A stretch of 64,000 nucleotides of DNA from Streptomyces brasiliensis (GTDB lineage Bacteria; Actinomycetota; Actinomycetes; Streptomycetales; Streptomycetaceae): assembly GCF_014647875.1 (NCBI RefSeq), contig NZ_BMQA01000001.1, positions 713,104 through 777,103 on the forward strand. Reading direction: 5' to 3'. The first letter of the stretch is position 1. Each line of letters begins with the position of its first letter. The position numbers were made by a program, and so were the translations under genes. The notes beneath the pieces are model-generated. The model did not search any database. It saw only the letters and a program-made list of their open reading frames with translations, and had not been told where the DNA came from. Positions 10,553 to 18,992 of this stretch are shown one piece after another.

Positions 10553-11124
10553 ACCGCCCCCCGTGCGTCCAGTCGTGCCCGCAGCCGTCGCAGACAGCGC
10601 TGGCGCAGCGGGCCGATGCTGCCCACCGCGATGCCCAGCGCCGCGGACGCCTCGACATAGCTCGGCGGCGGAGTGGCCATCAGGACCCGCAGCAACTGAC
10701 GGCAGCGCTCGCCCAGTTCCTCGAACTCCTGCCACAGCCGCCGGATCCGCTCGGACTCGGCCGCGGCCTCCTCCGAGTCGATCACCGTCTGCTCCGGCGT
10801 ACGGTCCTCGCTGACCCGGTCGAGCACCTGCGGATCGTCCGTCGGCATCAGCCGTGCCAGCGCCTTGATGACCTTCAGGCACTCGTGCCGCGTCGTGCTC
10901 GCCAGCCAGGACCCGGCCTTCTCCGGCTCCCGGATCCGGCCGAGGTGCTGCGCGAAGCGGAACCACACGGTCTGGTACACCTCGTGCCCGTCGGCGTCGG
11001 ACAGCCGGTGCGCGCGCACCACCGACCACACCAGCGGGCTCAGCCCCTCCACCAGCGCCTTCCAGGCAGCCGCGTCACCGTCGACCGCGGCCCTGACCAG
11101 CGCGCCGACCTCTGTTCGGTCCAC
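10549..11124 (-). CDS. ECF-like sigma-70 family RNA polymerase sigma factor
   Basis: About 191 residues, with sigma region 2 (ALVEGLSPLVWSVVRAHRLS through YQTVWFRFAQHLGRI and WLASTTRHECLKVI) and region 4 (LLRVLMATPPPSYVEASAAL through GSIGPLRQRCLRRLRARL), the two domains of an ECF sigma factor. It should direct core RNA polymerase to a dedicated regulon. I prefer the GTG at 11124, which follows GAGGGG at good spacing. A GTG at 11187 would overlap the subtilase stop codon (GTGA), and an ATG at 11148 is also possible. It lies between the subtilase gene and the beta-rich protein gene in one tightly overlapping operon, divergent from the CHAT gene. No SnoaL or anti-sigma zinc-finger domain is present. 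Confidence 0.85.
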   Translation of the reverse strand: MDRTEVGALVRAAVDGDAAAWKALVEGLSPLVWSVVRAHRLSDADGHEVYQTVWFRFAQHLGRIREPEKAGSWLASTTRHECLKVIKALARLMPTDDPQVLDRVSEDRTPEQTVIDSEEAAAESERIRRLWQEFEELGERCRQLLRVLMATPPPSYVEASAALGIAVGSIGPLRQRCLRRLRARLDARGAV

Positions 11125-11183
11125 GGCCCCACCCCTCGTGTACGGCATGACATCGTACGCCGTGGAGGGGGCAGCTCCGGCCC

Positions 11184-12620
11184 TCACGCCTCAGGACCGA
11201 GTCGCACGACCGGGACCGGGCGCCAGGTGGCCGGCCTGAGCGCCGGCACGTGGGCCCCACGCACCTCGGCGAACCCGGTGTTGATCTCCAGCAGTTGCCT
11301 GCGTGCCGCGCGCGGGTCGGACTCCTTGTGCGCCGTCATGTGGGCGGCGACGTGACCGGCGGCGAGCGGGGTCGCGAACGAGGTGCCGCTCCACTGCGCG
11401 AAGCCCTCGAACATCACCTGGTCGGGCTTGCCGGCGGTGGCCTCCCGCGCCTCGCTCAACACACCGGTGTGCCGCGGGGACTGGCAGGTGCAGGCGTAGG
11501 TGAAGCCGAAGCGGCAAGCGTCGTAGGTGGAGTGCTGGTACACGTACGGCACGGGCGCCTCGAAGCCGGTGAGGGCGCTGGTGAGGCGCTCTCCGGGGGC
11601 GTACACCCGCACCCAGGGGCCGTGGTTGCTGAAGCAGGCGCCGAACTCGCCGTCGCCGCGCAGCGCGCCGACCGACAGCACGGCGTCCTCGTAGCCGGGC
11701 AGGGTGGCGTAGGCCGCGGGCCAGAACGGCGTGGCGCTGGCGTTGTTGCCGGCCGCGGCCACCAGCAGGGTGTTCTGGTCGCGCAGTTCGCTCATGAAGG
11801 CGTCGAGGCCGAGCAGTCCGTCGGTGCGGCCGTTGGAGGTGCCCGCGGAGAGGCTGATGATGTCGGGCCAGCCGTCCCGGTCGACGGCCTCGAAGAGCTT
11901 CCCGCCGAACTCGGACTCCAGGATCGCCCCGGCGTCGTTGAGCGTGTTGCGTACGGTGACGTCGGTGTTGGGCGCGACGGCGGCGACCAGCCCGGCGATG
12001 AACGTGCCGTGTCCGACGTACTGCCGGAGGACGCCCTGGTCGTCGGTCTCGCGGATCTGCGCGTCGCCCCGGGTGTGGGCGAGCAGTGCGTAGGAGCCGT
12101 GGTCGTGCATCAGGCCGGTGTCGACGACGAGGACACCGACGGCGGTGTCCGGATCGTAACCGGCCTCGGCCGCGGCCGGGTTGGGCTGCTCGGAACTCGG
12201 AGCGGGGACCGGCTCGTCACCGGGGCAGGCGTTGACCGCGATCGACACCACGTGGTTGCGGCTGGCCAGCCGGCGTCCCCGACGGCCTTCCGCCTCCCGC
12301 AGGGCACGCAGCGCGCGCCCGACGGCCGGGTCACCGCTGCGGTCGCCCTGCCCCGGGTCGCCGACCTGGATCCGGGTGACGCCGGTCCGGTTGGTCTCCG
12401 GGCTCACCCGTCGCACATGGTCCGCGACCAGGTCGGGAGCCGTGGTGAAGTGGGCGCGCACGGTCTCCTCGACGACCTGTGCCTCCTCGCCGTCGCGGGC
12501 GAGGACGACGCCCTTCTCATAGATGAACTCGGCCGAGTCGTCGGGCCCCATCGCCAGGGGGACGTCGGACAGCGAGCGCTGGATCTGGTCGAACTGCTCG
12601 TGGAATCGCTGTGGTGCCAT
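11184..12620 (-). CDS. Subtilisin-like (S8) serine peptidase, apparently cytoplasmic
   Basis: From the ATG at 12620 (preceded by GGGAGGAC) the protein has 478 residues. The catalytic triad is visible as Asp167 in VVDTGL, His204 in YVGHGTFIAG and Ser414 in SGTSFATPLAAG, with the oxyanion Asn292 in AAAGNNAS. No signal peptide precedes the roughly 150-residue N-terminal region, unlike most Streptomyces subtilases, so an intracellular or non-classically exported protease is inferred. A cysteine-containing insertion (ACRFGFTYACTC) sits between the oxyanion Asn and the catalytic Ser. It is the first gene of the operon that continues with the sigma factor and the beta-rich protein, and it is divergent from the CHAT protein. 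Confidence 0.88.
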   Translation of the reverse strand: MAPQRFHEQFDQIQRSLSDVPLAMGPDDSAEFIYEKGVVLARDGEEAQVVEETVRAHFTTAPDLVADHVRRVSPETNRTGVTRIQVGDPGQGDRSGDPAVGRALRALREAEGRRGRRLASRNHVVSIAVNACPGDEPVPAPSSEQPNPAAAEAGYDPDTAVGVLVVDTGLMHDHGSYALLAHTRGDAQIRETDDQGVLRQYVGHGTFIAGLVAAVAPNTDVTVRNTLNDAGAILESEFGGKLFEAVDRDGWPDIISLSAGTSNGRTDGLLGLDAFMSELRDQNTLLVAAAGNNASATPFWPAAYATLPGYEDAVLSVGALRGDGEFGACFSNHGPWVRVYAPGERLTSALTGFEAPVPYVYQHSTYDACRFGFTYACTCQSPRHTGVLSEAREATAGKPDQVMFEGFAQWSGTSFATPLAAGHVAAHMTAHKESDPRAARRQLLEINTGFAEVRGAHVPALRPATWRPVPVVRLGPEA

Positions 12621-12707
12621 GGGGTGTCCTCCCACTGGGGCGGCGGTCGTCAATCAGAGCCTCGGAGCGTCCCGTTGATACAGCCGCGACGGGCCGTGCC
12701 AAACCCG

Positions 12708-12736
12708 TGTGACGCAAATCCCGAGGCCACTACCAT
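12708..12736 (+). promoter_or_regulatory. Putative promoter of the CHAT gene
   Basis: TACCAT (12731-12736) is a good -10 hexamer ending 7 nt before the GTG of the CHAT gene; TGTGAC around 12708 is a weak -35. The spacing implies a leaderless transcript, which fits the absence of a spaced Shine-Dalgarno sequence. Confidence 0.4.
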
Positions 12737-12743
12737 CCGAGAG

Positions 12744-15347
12744 GTGACAGCAGGAAGCGACTCGGTCCTCGAACTGCTGCCCATGGTGTTCGCCGCCCCG
12801 GGCGACGCGCTCGCGAGGGCGGAGCGGGTGCTGGAGACCGACCCGCCCCCGTTGCACGCGTCCGTCGCCCATCAGGTGATCGGCATCTGGCAGCGGGACT
12901 TCGGCGACATGCGGATCGCCCTGGGCCATCTGCGGCGTGCCCGGGATCTCGCGGCCCACGCGGAGTCGGCCGAGCGCGAGGCGGACGTCCTGGCCACGCT
13001 GGGGGTCGCGCTGGTGCACGCGGGGCGCACCCGGCAGGGGCTGACGGCGTTCGAACGGGGTGTCGCACGCGGCACCGGGCACACCCGGGCCCGGGTGCTG
13101 TACCGGCGGGCCTACGTGTGGTGGGTGCTGGGGCATCACCGGGAGGCTCTGGAGGACGTACGGCGGGCGATCGCGGTGCTGCGACAGGCCGACGACGTGA
13201 TCTGGACGGCGCGGGCGCTGACGCTGCGGGCCACGGTGCATCTGGCACTGGGCGCGGTGGAGCGGGCGGACGCCGACTTCGCCGCCGCCGAGCGGCTGTG
13301 GGAGACCACCGGCCAGGAGCACGACAAGGCCGACGCGGTGGAGAGCCGGGGCCTGGCAGCGTTCCGCTCGGGCGACATCCCAGCGGCGCTGCGGCTGTTC
13401 GACGAGGCCGAGGAGCGGTACGCCAAGCTCGGCACGCCGACCTTCATGCTGTCCATCCGCCGCTGCGAGGTGCTGATGGCGGCCGGTCTCGCCCCGGAGG
13501 CGCTGGCCGAGGCGGACGCGGCGATCGCGGTGCTCGACCGGATCGGCGGGCAGTCCACCCGCAAGGCCGAACTGCTGCTCGCCGCGGCGCGGGCGGCCCG
13601 CTCGGCGGGCGACCCGCACACGGCGATCGCCCGCGCGGCGCTCGCCGTACGGCTGTTCGCGGGGCAGCGGCGCACCTGGTGGGAGACGCACGCCCGGCTG
13701 GTGGTGCTCGAGGCGCGGGTGGCGACCGGGCGGTCCTCGGGGCGGCTGGTCGCGGACGCGGCCGCGGTCGCCGACCGGCTCTCGGCGTTCGGCTCGCCCG
13801 CCGCCCCGGAGGCATCGCTGCTGGCGGGCCGGATCGCGCTGGACCTGGGCTGGACGGCGGACGCGGAGCGGCATCTGACGGTGGCCGCGCGCAGCAGATC
13901 GGTCGGCCCGCCGCTGGCCCGGATGACGGGCTGGGCGGCGCAGGCACTGCGCGCGCGGGCCGCCGGTTCGACGCGGGGCGTGCTGGAGGCCTGTCGGCGC
14001 GGGCTCGACGTGCTCGACGACCACCGGACGACGCTGGGCGCCTCGGAGTTGCGCGCCCGGGCGACGGCACAGGGCGCGGAACTGGCGGCGCTGGCGCAGC
14101 AGGCGTCCCTGGCCGGGGGCGGACCGCGTCGGCTCCTGGAGTGGAGCGAGCGCTGGCGGGCCACCGTGCTGTCCGCGCCGCCGACCCGGCCGCCCGCCGA
14201 CCCCGTGCTGCTGAGCGCGCTCACCGCGTTCCGGGAGATCGCCGCCCGCGCCGAGGAGGCCCGGACGGAGGGGCGGCCGGTGCCCGCCCTGGAGCGTGAA
14301 CAGCGGCGCCGGGAACGGGAGATACGCTCCCGCACCCATCACATGCGCGGCGACTCCCCCGGCGACGGCCGCCGTTTCGACGCAGCACGGCTGCTGGAAC
14401 GGCTCGGTGAGGGGCGGCTGGTCGAACTCGCCGTGCTGGACGGGCGGGTGCATGTGCTGCTGTGCGGTCAGGGGCGGGTACGGCGGTTCGAGGGAGGGTC
14501 GCTGGCGGAGGCGGTGGCCGAGGCCGAGCACGTACAAGCGGGGCTACGGCGTCTTGCGCACCCGGGGGCCGAGGCCCGGCTGCCGCTGGTGGAGGCGGCG
14601 GGGCGGCGGCTGGAGGAGCTGCTGCTCGGCGGCGCCGTGGCGCACCTGGGCGAGGGACCGGTCGTGGTGGTGCCGCCCGGCGCGCTGCACCGGGTGCCCT
14701 GGGCGCTGCTGCCCTCGCTGCGGGACCGGGTGCTCAGTGTGTCGCCGTCGGCGGGCAGCTGGCTGCGGGCGCGGGAGACCGAGCCGCCGCCTGGCGGGCG
14801 CCATGTCCTCGTCCGGGGACCGGGATTGGCCACGGGCGGCGCCGAGGTCCCCGAGGTGGCCGACCGGTACGGCGCGGCGACGGTCCTCTCCCACGACGAC
14901 GCCCGGGTGCCGCGCGTGCTGCGGGAACTGGACGGGGCGGCGCTGGCGCACATCGCCGCGCACGGCACGTTCCGCGCGGACAGCCCGCTGTTCTCGTCGC
15001 TGCGGATGGCCGACGGTCCGCTGATCGTGCACGACTTCGAGCGGCTCGACCGCAGTCCGTACCGCATCATCCTCTCCAGCTGCGACACCGCCCGTCTGGC
15101 CTCGGTGGGCGCGGACGAACTGCTCGGTCTGGTCACGGCGTTGCTCCCGCTGGGCACGGCGGGCGTGGTGGCGGCGAGCGCACCGGTCAACGACGCCGCG
15201 GTGGTGCCGCTGATGCTCGCCCTGCACAAGGGCCTCGACACGGGGCTGTCCCTGGCCGAGGCCCTGCGCGACGCCCGCGCCGCGGTGCCGGACGACGCGG
15301 TGCACCAGGCGACGGGCTGGGCGTTCACGGCGTTCGGCGCGGCATGA
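12744..15347 (+). CDS. TPR-CHAT protein (caspase-like peptidase)
   Basis: An 867-residue protein. Roughly residues 1-480 are helical tetratricopeptide-type repeats rich in Ala and Leu, such as the segments around ALGHLRRARDLAAHAE and EALEDVRRAIAVL. A linker follows, and the C-terminal 300 residues form a CHAT domain (caspase HetF Associated with TPRs). The family's catalytic dyad is present: His740 in HIAAHGTF and Cys780 in ILSSCDTAR. CHAT domains are clan CD peptidases related to caspases and separases, and the repeats usually sense a partner. There is no signal peptide or membrane segment. The gene is divergent from the subtilase/sigma operon across a 123-bp gap, so shared regulation is likely. 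Confidence 0.9.
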   Translation: MTAGSDSVLELLPMVFAAPGDALARAERVLETDPPPLHASVAHQVIGIWQRDFGDMRIALGHLRRARDLAAHAESAEREADVLATLGVALVHAGRTRQGLTAFERGVARGTGHTRARVLYRRAYVWWVLGHHREALEDVRRAIAVLRQADDVIWTARALTLRATVHLALGAVERADADFAAAERLWETTGQEHDKADAVESRGLAAFRSGDIPAALRLFDEAEERYAKLGTPTFMLSIRRCEVLMAAGLAPEALAEADAAIAVLDRIGGQSTRKAELLLAAARAARSAGDPHTAIARAALAVRLFAGQRRTWWETHARLVVLEARVATGRSSGRLVADAAAVADRLSAFGSPAAPEASLLAGRIALDLGWTADAERHLTVAARSRSVGPPLARMTGWAAQALRARAAGSTRGVLEACRRGLDVLDDHRTTLGASELRARATAQGAELAALAQQASLAGGGPRRLLEWSERWRATVLSAPPTRPPADPVLLSALTAFREIAARAEEARTEGRPVPALEREQRRREREIRSRTHHMRGDSPGDGRRFDAARLLERLGEGRLVELAVLDGRVHVLLCGQGRVRRFEGGSLAEAVAEAEHVQAGLRRLAHPGAEARLPLVEAAGRRLEELLLGGAVAHLGEGPVVVVPPGALHRVPWALLPSLRDRVLSVSPSAGSWLRARETEPPPGGRHVLVRGPGLATGGAEVPEVADRYGAATVLSHDDARVPRVLRELDGAALAHIAAHGTFRADSPLFSSLRMADGPLIVHDFERLDRSPYRIILSSCDTARLASVGADELLGLVTALLPLGTAGVVAASAPVNDAAVVPLMLALHKGLDTGLSLAEALRDARAAVPDDAVHQATGWAFTAFGAA

Positions 15348-15374
15348 CGTGAGGTGCACGCGAGGCCGCTCCCG

Positions 15375-17303
15375 TTACGCGGAGGCCGAGTCCGGCAGTT
15401 CCACCAGCCAGGGCAGGGCGCCGCGGTCGCTGGCGCCGAGGCGCGCGTAGGCGCTGTACAGGTGGTTGCCGACCGTGCGGATCGACAGGGTGAGCCGCTC
15501 CGCGATCTGCCGGTTGCTCAGACCGGCGGCGGCCAGTGTGACGATCTGGCGCTGGCGGGCGGTGAGTTCACCGAGGACCAGTCCGGACAGTGCCGGGGTG
15601 CGGGCGCCCTGGCAGCGACGGGCCAGAGCCACCGCTCGGGTACGGGAGGTGCGGGCGGCGCGCGGGTCGCGGTGCGCCCGTACGGCCTGGGCGTGGGCCT
15701 CGGCCGCGAAGAGCAGGAAGCCGCGCTCCTGCAGGGCCCGTGCGGCCCGGTCGAGGGCGGGTCCGTCGCCGCGGACCAGCGCGTCGGCGTGCCGGGCCAG
15801 CGGCCCGCCCGCGGGCAGCCGTCCGACGGCGCGCTCGGGTACACCGAGGCGTACGGCGTCGTACAGGGCGTAGAAGCCGTCCTCGGCGAGAGCTCGTACG
15901 GCACCGTCGAGGTCACCGCGCGCGGCGGCTGTCCAGACGGCCGTGCCGTCCGCGGACGAGCGAGGTTCGCCGGTCACCATGCCGGAGCCCATCGGGACCA
16001 CGGCCTCGAAGCCGGCGCCGTCCCCCTCCACGGCCGTGTCCCCCGCGCCCGTGTCGGTCCCCATGGCCGCCACTTCCCCCGACTGCGCGGCGGCGAGGGC
16101 GAGTTCGATCCGGCAGGACGCGTCCCCCGGCGCCTCCCGCAGACCTTCCCTCGCCCACGCCGCCGCCTCTCGCAGCTCCCCCCGAAGCCGCGAGAACCTG
16201 GCCCGTACGGCCGCGTATCCGGCCGGTACGGGTATGCCCTCCCCCGCCAGCCACTCCCCCACCGGCGTCGGCAGCGGCCGTACGTCCGTCTCCTCGATCC
16301 GCCGCGCCAGCACCCGCTGTTCGGCCGCCAGGGCCGGGCCGCACCGCTCCGGTGTGCGGGCCAGACGGCGGGCCCGCAGCCGGCCGGCGGTGGCGCGCAG
16401 GGCCGGGCCGTGCAGGGGGTGGGCGAGGCGGACGGCGCCGTGGTCGTCGACGTGGAGCAGACCGTCGGCCTCGAGGCGTTCGAGCACGTCGAGGTCGAGG
16501 CCGTCCAGGTGCAGCGGGAGGGGTTCGGCGAAGGCCAGGCGTTCCAGGGTGTCGCGTTCGGGCCCGGAACGGTCCAACACCGGTGCCATGCGCTCGCGCA
16601 CGGTGGCGGTGACCGGCACCGGGCCGCGCCACGCCCGTTCGTCCGCGTCGGGAAGGCGGGTGAGCTGTCCGGACTCGTGCAGGGCGCCGAGCAGGTCGCG
16701 CAGCAGCCTCAGGTCTCCACGGCACAACCGGTGCAGGCGGTTCACAGTCAGCGGTTCCAACGCGCCCCCTGCGGTGAGCAGTTGGGCCACCCCCTCGTGG
16801 GGCAGCGGCTCCAGGGCGAGGCGCGGCAGGAGCTCGCCGGCCCACAGCCTGGACACGGCGCCCGGTACCGGTGCGCCGTCGGCGGCGACCACGACGAGGC
16901 GGGTGCGGCCGTGCGCGGCGAGCTGGTGGACCAGAGCGGCCGAGGCCTCGTCGAGCAGATGGGCGTCGTCGACCACGAGGAGCCGTACACCGGACAGGAG
17001 TTGGACGGCGCGGTGCAGCGATACGGTCTCGGGCAGCAGATGGGCGAACGCGGCGAAGGGCAGCCCGCCGGCCTCGGGCAGCCCGGTCACGCGGGCGCAG
17101 TCGGTGCCGCGCACGGCCTCCGTGACCAGCCGGGTCTTGCCGCAGCCGACCGGCCCGGTCACCACGATGCCGTGCCGTCCGGCGGCCAGGGAGCGGCGGA
17201 TCAGCGCCAGCTCCTCGTCCCGGCCCGTGAACGGCCACGGCAGCTCGAGGGTCTTCGCCTCCTGGGAGTAAGTCGTCACATGATGAAGAGCCCGCCTACT
17301 CAC
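15375..17303 (-). CDS. LAL-type LuxR family transcriptional regulator
   Basis: A 642-residue large ATP-binding LuxR regulator. An N-terminal AAA/STAND-like ATPase has Walker A GPVGCGKT (about 50-57) and Walker B RLLVVDDAH (about 113). A degenerate helical middle follows, and a C-terminal LuxR helix-turn-helix covers about residues 575-625 ([20 protein letters not shown]). Such proteins activate secondary-metabolite, transport or protease genes after ligand-dependent ATPase switching. The GTG at 17303 gives the longest form, and the GTG at 17279 is an alternative that frees the palindrome overlapping the first codons. It converges on the CHAT gene and is divergent from the metallopeptidase, its most likely target. 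Confidence 0.88.
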   Translation of the reverse strand: MSRRALHHVTTYSQEAKTLELPWPFTGRDEELALIRRSLAAGRHGIVVTGPVGCGKTRLVTEAVRGTDCARVTGLPEAGGLPFAAFAHLLPETVSLHRAVQLLSGVRLLVVDDAHLLDEASAALVHQLAAHGRTRLVVVAADGAPVPGAVSRLWAGELLPRLALEPLPHEGVAQLLTAGGALEPLTVNRLHRLCRGDLRLLRDLLGALHESGQLTRLPDADERAWRGPVPVTATVRERMAPVLDRSGPERDTLERLAFAEPLPLHLDGLDLDVLERLEADGLLHVDDHGAVRLAHPLHGPALRATAGRLRARRLARTPERCGPALAAEQRVLARRIEETDVRPLPTPVGEWLAGEGIPVPAGYAAVRARFSRLRGELREAAAWAREGLREAPGDASCRIELALAAAQSGEVAAMGTDTGAGDTAVEGDGAGFEAVVPMGSGMVTGEPRSSADGTAVWTAAARGDLDGAVRALAEDGFYALYDAVRLGVPERAVGRLPAGGPLARHADALVRGDGPALDRAARALQERGFLLFAAEAHAQAVRAHRDPRAARTSRTRAVALARRCQGARTPALSGLVLGELTARQRQIVTLAAAGLSNRQIAERLTLSIRTVGNHLYSAYARLGASDRGALPWLVELPDSASA

Positions 17304-17328
17304 TCCTGATACAGGGCGACTTGAGTAG
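17296..17328. promoter_or_regulatory. Inverted repeat CTACTCA-N19-TGAGTAG between LAL regulator and metallopeptidase
   Basis: Perfect 7-bp arms at 17296-17302 and 17322-17328 lie in the short divergent intergenic region, with a further GACTCA half site at 17335. This is a candidate operator for the adjacent LAL regulator. Confidence 0.45.
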
Positions 17329-17374
17329 CCCCCGACTCAGGCGCCAGGGGTGGGCCCGACGGCAGGCTGGGGCT

Positions 17375-18469
17375 ATGACTCAGCGCTACTGCTCGCTCCC
17401 GCGGCAGTCGGCCCCCTCCTACGCACCGGGGCTGACCGCGAAGCGGCTGAGCGCGCTGCTGAGCGGACGGCGCATGTGGATCAACGGGACGGTCCTGCAC
17501 TACTACTTCTTCGACGCCGAGGACGGCTCCGACGACACCTCTGTGATACCGGTGCCGGGGACCGGGGAACTGCGGCGGATGCCGTGGGCCGGTGCCAAGG
17601 AGCAGCAGGACGTCGTACGGGAGTGCTTCCGCGAGTGGCAGGAGCTGGGCATCGGCCTGCGGTTCGCCGAGGTCGGTGACCGTCGCGAGGCAGAGCTGCG
17701 CATCGGTTTCCAGCCCGGTGACGGCTCCTGGTCGGCGGTGGGCCGCGACGCGCTCTCGGCCGGCCTGGACGAACGCACGATGAACCTGGGCTGGGACCTG
17801 ACCGCGCCGGGCGGACACGGAACGGCCCTGCACGAGATCGGCCACGCGCTGGGGCTGCTGCACGAGCACCAGAGCCCGTTCTCCGGCTTCCACTGGGACG
17901 ACGAGGCCGTGTACGCCGAGCTGGCGGGCCCACCGAACTTCTGGGGCCGGGAGCGGACGTACGACAACGTCCTGCGCAAGCTGGACCCGTCCGAGGTCAA
18001 CGGCTCGGTGTGGGACCCGCAGTCGATCATGCAGTACCCCTTCGCACCGGGTCTGATCCTGGAGCCGGAGCAGTACCGCGGGGGCCTCCACCCGCCGGGC
18101 ACGCTGTCCCCGGCGGACAAGGAGTGCGCGCTCCGCTGGTACCCGCCCCGGGGTCCCGTCGAACCGGCCGGGCTGGCCCCGTTCCGGTCGGCGCCGCTGC
18201 GCCTGGCCCCGGGCGGACAGGCCGACTTCACCATCGAGCCACCGGAGACCCGCACCTACACGGTGGGCGCCTTCGGCGAGGGCGACCGGGTCGTCGTGAT
18301 CTTCGAGGAACGCGACGGGGAACCGCGCTTCCTCGCGGGTCATGACGACGGAGGCACACCGCACGACGCAACACTCAAGGTCCGGCTCGTGAAGGACCGC
18401 CGCTACTTCGTCCGCGTCCGCCTGTACTCCGCCTGGGGTTCGGGCGAAACGGCCGTCATGTGCTGGTGA
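17375..18469 (+). CDS. Astacin-like (M12) zinc metallopeptidase
   Basis: A 364-residue protein with the metzincin zinc site HEIGHALGLLHEH, in which His153, His157 and His163 bind zinc and Glu154 is the catalytic base, and a downstream Met-turn SIMQYPF. The upstream segment RMPWAGAKEQQDVVRECFRE resembles the start of astacin catalytic domains. The C-terminal 100 residues form a beta-rich region (FTIEPPETRTYTVGAF...VRVRLYSAWGSG) like a pre-peptidase or accessory domain. No signal peptide is evident at the chosen ATG (17375), so the site of action is unclear. It is followed by a long hairpin terminator and is divergent from the LAL regulator. Confidence 0.85.
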   Translation: MTQRYCSLPRQSAPSYAPGLTAKRLSALLSGRRMWINGTVLHYYFFDAEDGSDDTSVIPVPGTGELRRMPWAGAKEQQDVVRECFREWQELGIGLRFAEVGDRREAELRIGFQPGDGSWSAVGRDALSAGLDERTMNLGWDLTAPGGHGTALHEIGHALGLLHEHQSPFSGFHWDDEAVYAELAGPPNFWGRERTYDNVLRKLDPSEVNGSVWDPQSIMQYPFAPGLILEPEQYRGGLHPPGTLSPADKECALRWYPPRGPVEPAGLAPFRSAPLRLAPGGQADFTIEPPETRTYTVGAFGEGDRVVVIFEERDGEPRFLAGHDDGGTPHDATLKVRLVKDRRYFVRVRLYSAWGSGETAVMCW

Positions 18470-18525
18470 CAGCACGGGCCGCGGCACGCGGGCGCTGAGA
18501 CCACCTGTCCGGCGCCGGGGGAGCG

Positions 18526-18565
18526 GCCGGGCACGTTGCCTTCGGGGGAGGGAAACGTGCCCGGC
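18526..18565. terminator. Strong hairpin after the metallopeptidase
   Basis: GCCGGGCACGTT and AACGTGCCCGGC are perfect 12-bp arms with a 16-nt loop. The flanking GGCGCC and CCGGCGCC sequences could extend the stem. It lies between convergent units and probably serves both strands. Confidence 0.75.
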
Positions 18566-18695
18566 CACGCCGGCGCCTCATGTCCGTTCTCCCACGGCAG
18601 GCAGGGGTTCACTGCCGCAACCGTGCGGGAGCATTGCAACCGCGTGAAGACCCACCCGCCCAGGGTCGGCCGAGGCCAGGATGATGGGGCCATGC

Positions 18696-18992
18696 TCATC
18701 GTCCTGTCCGGCCTGCCGGGACGCGGGCCGGGTCGAGCAGGCTCAGGGTCGTCGCGGCGGTGAAGAGCCTGATGCGCTTCGTGAGCGCGGCGAGATGACT
18801 GAGCACCACCGGCGGCGAGGAGGAGATGAACGGACGCTCGTGCCGCTCCCCCACGCCGAAACCGTCGAAGCCCAGCTCCTCGGCGAGCAGCACGTTGTCG
18901 ACGACTTCCCGGAAACGCTCGTGCGTGGACTTCTCCACGCCCATGACCGGGTCCGGGCGGTGCACGATCAGGGTGATGGCGAGGAACCTCAG
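18696..18992 (-). pseudogene. Truncated LLM-class flavin-dependent oxidoreductase
   Basis: About 98 residues match the start of bacterial-luciferase-like monooxygenases: RFLAITLIVHRPDPVMG, then LLAEELGFDGFGVGERHE and IRLFTAATTLSLLDP. The similarity stops at ARV and the frame ends after a short unrelated tail, so about 240 residues of the barrel are missing. The expected ATG before RFLAI is a CTG overlapping the stop codon of the upstream monooxygenase. It is a decayed third oxidoreductase of the sulfur operon. Confidence 0.75.
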
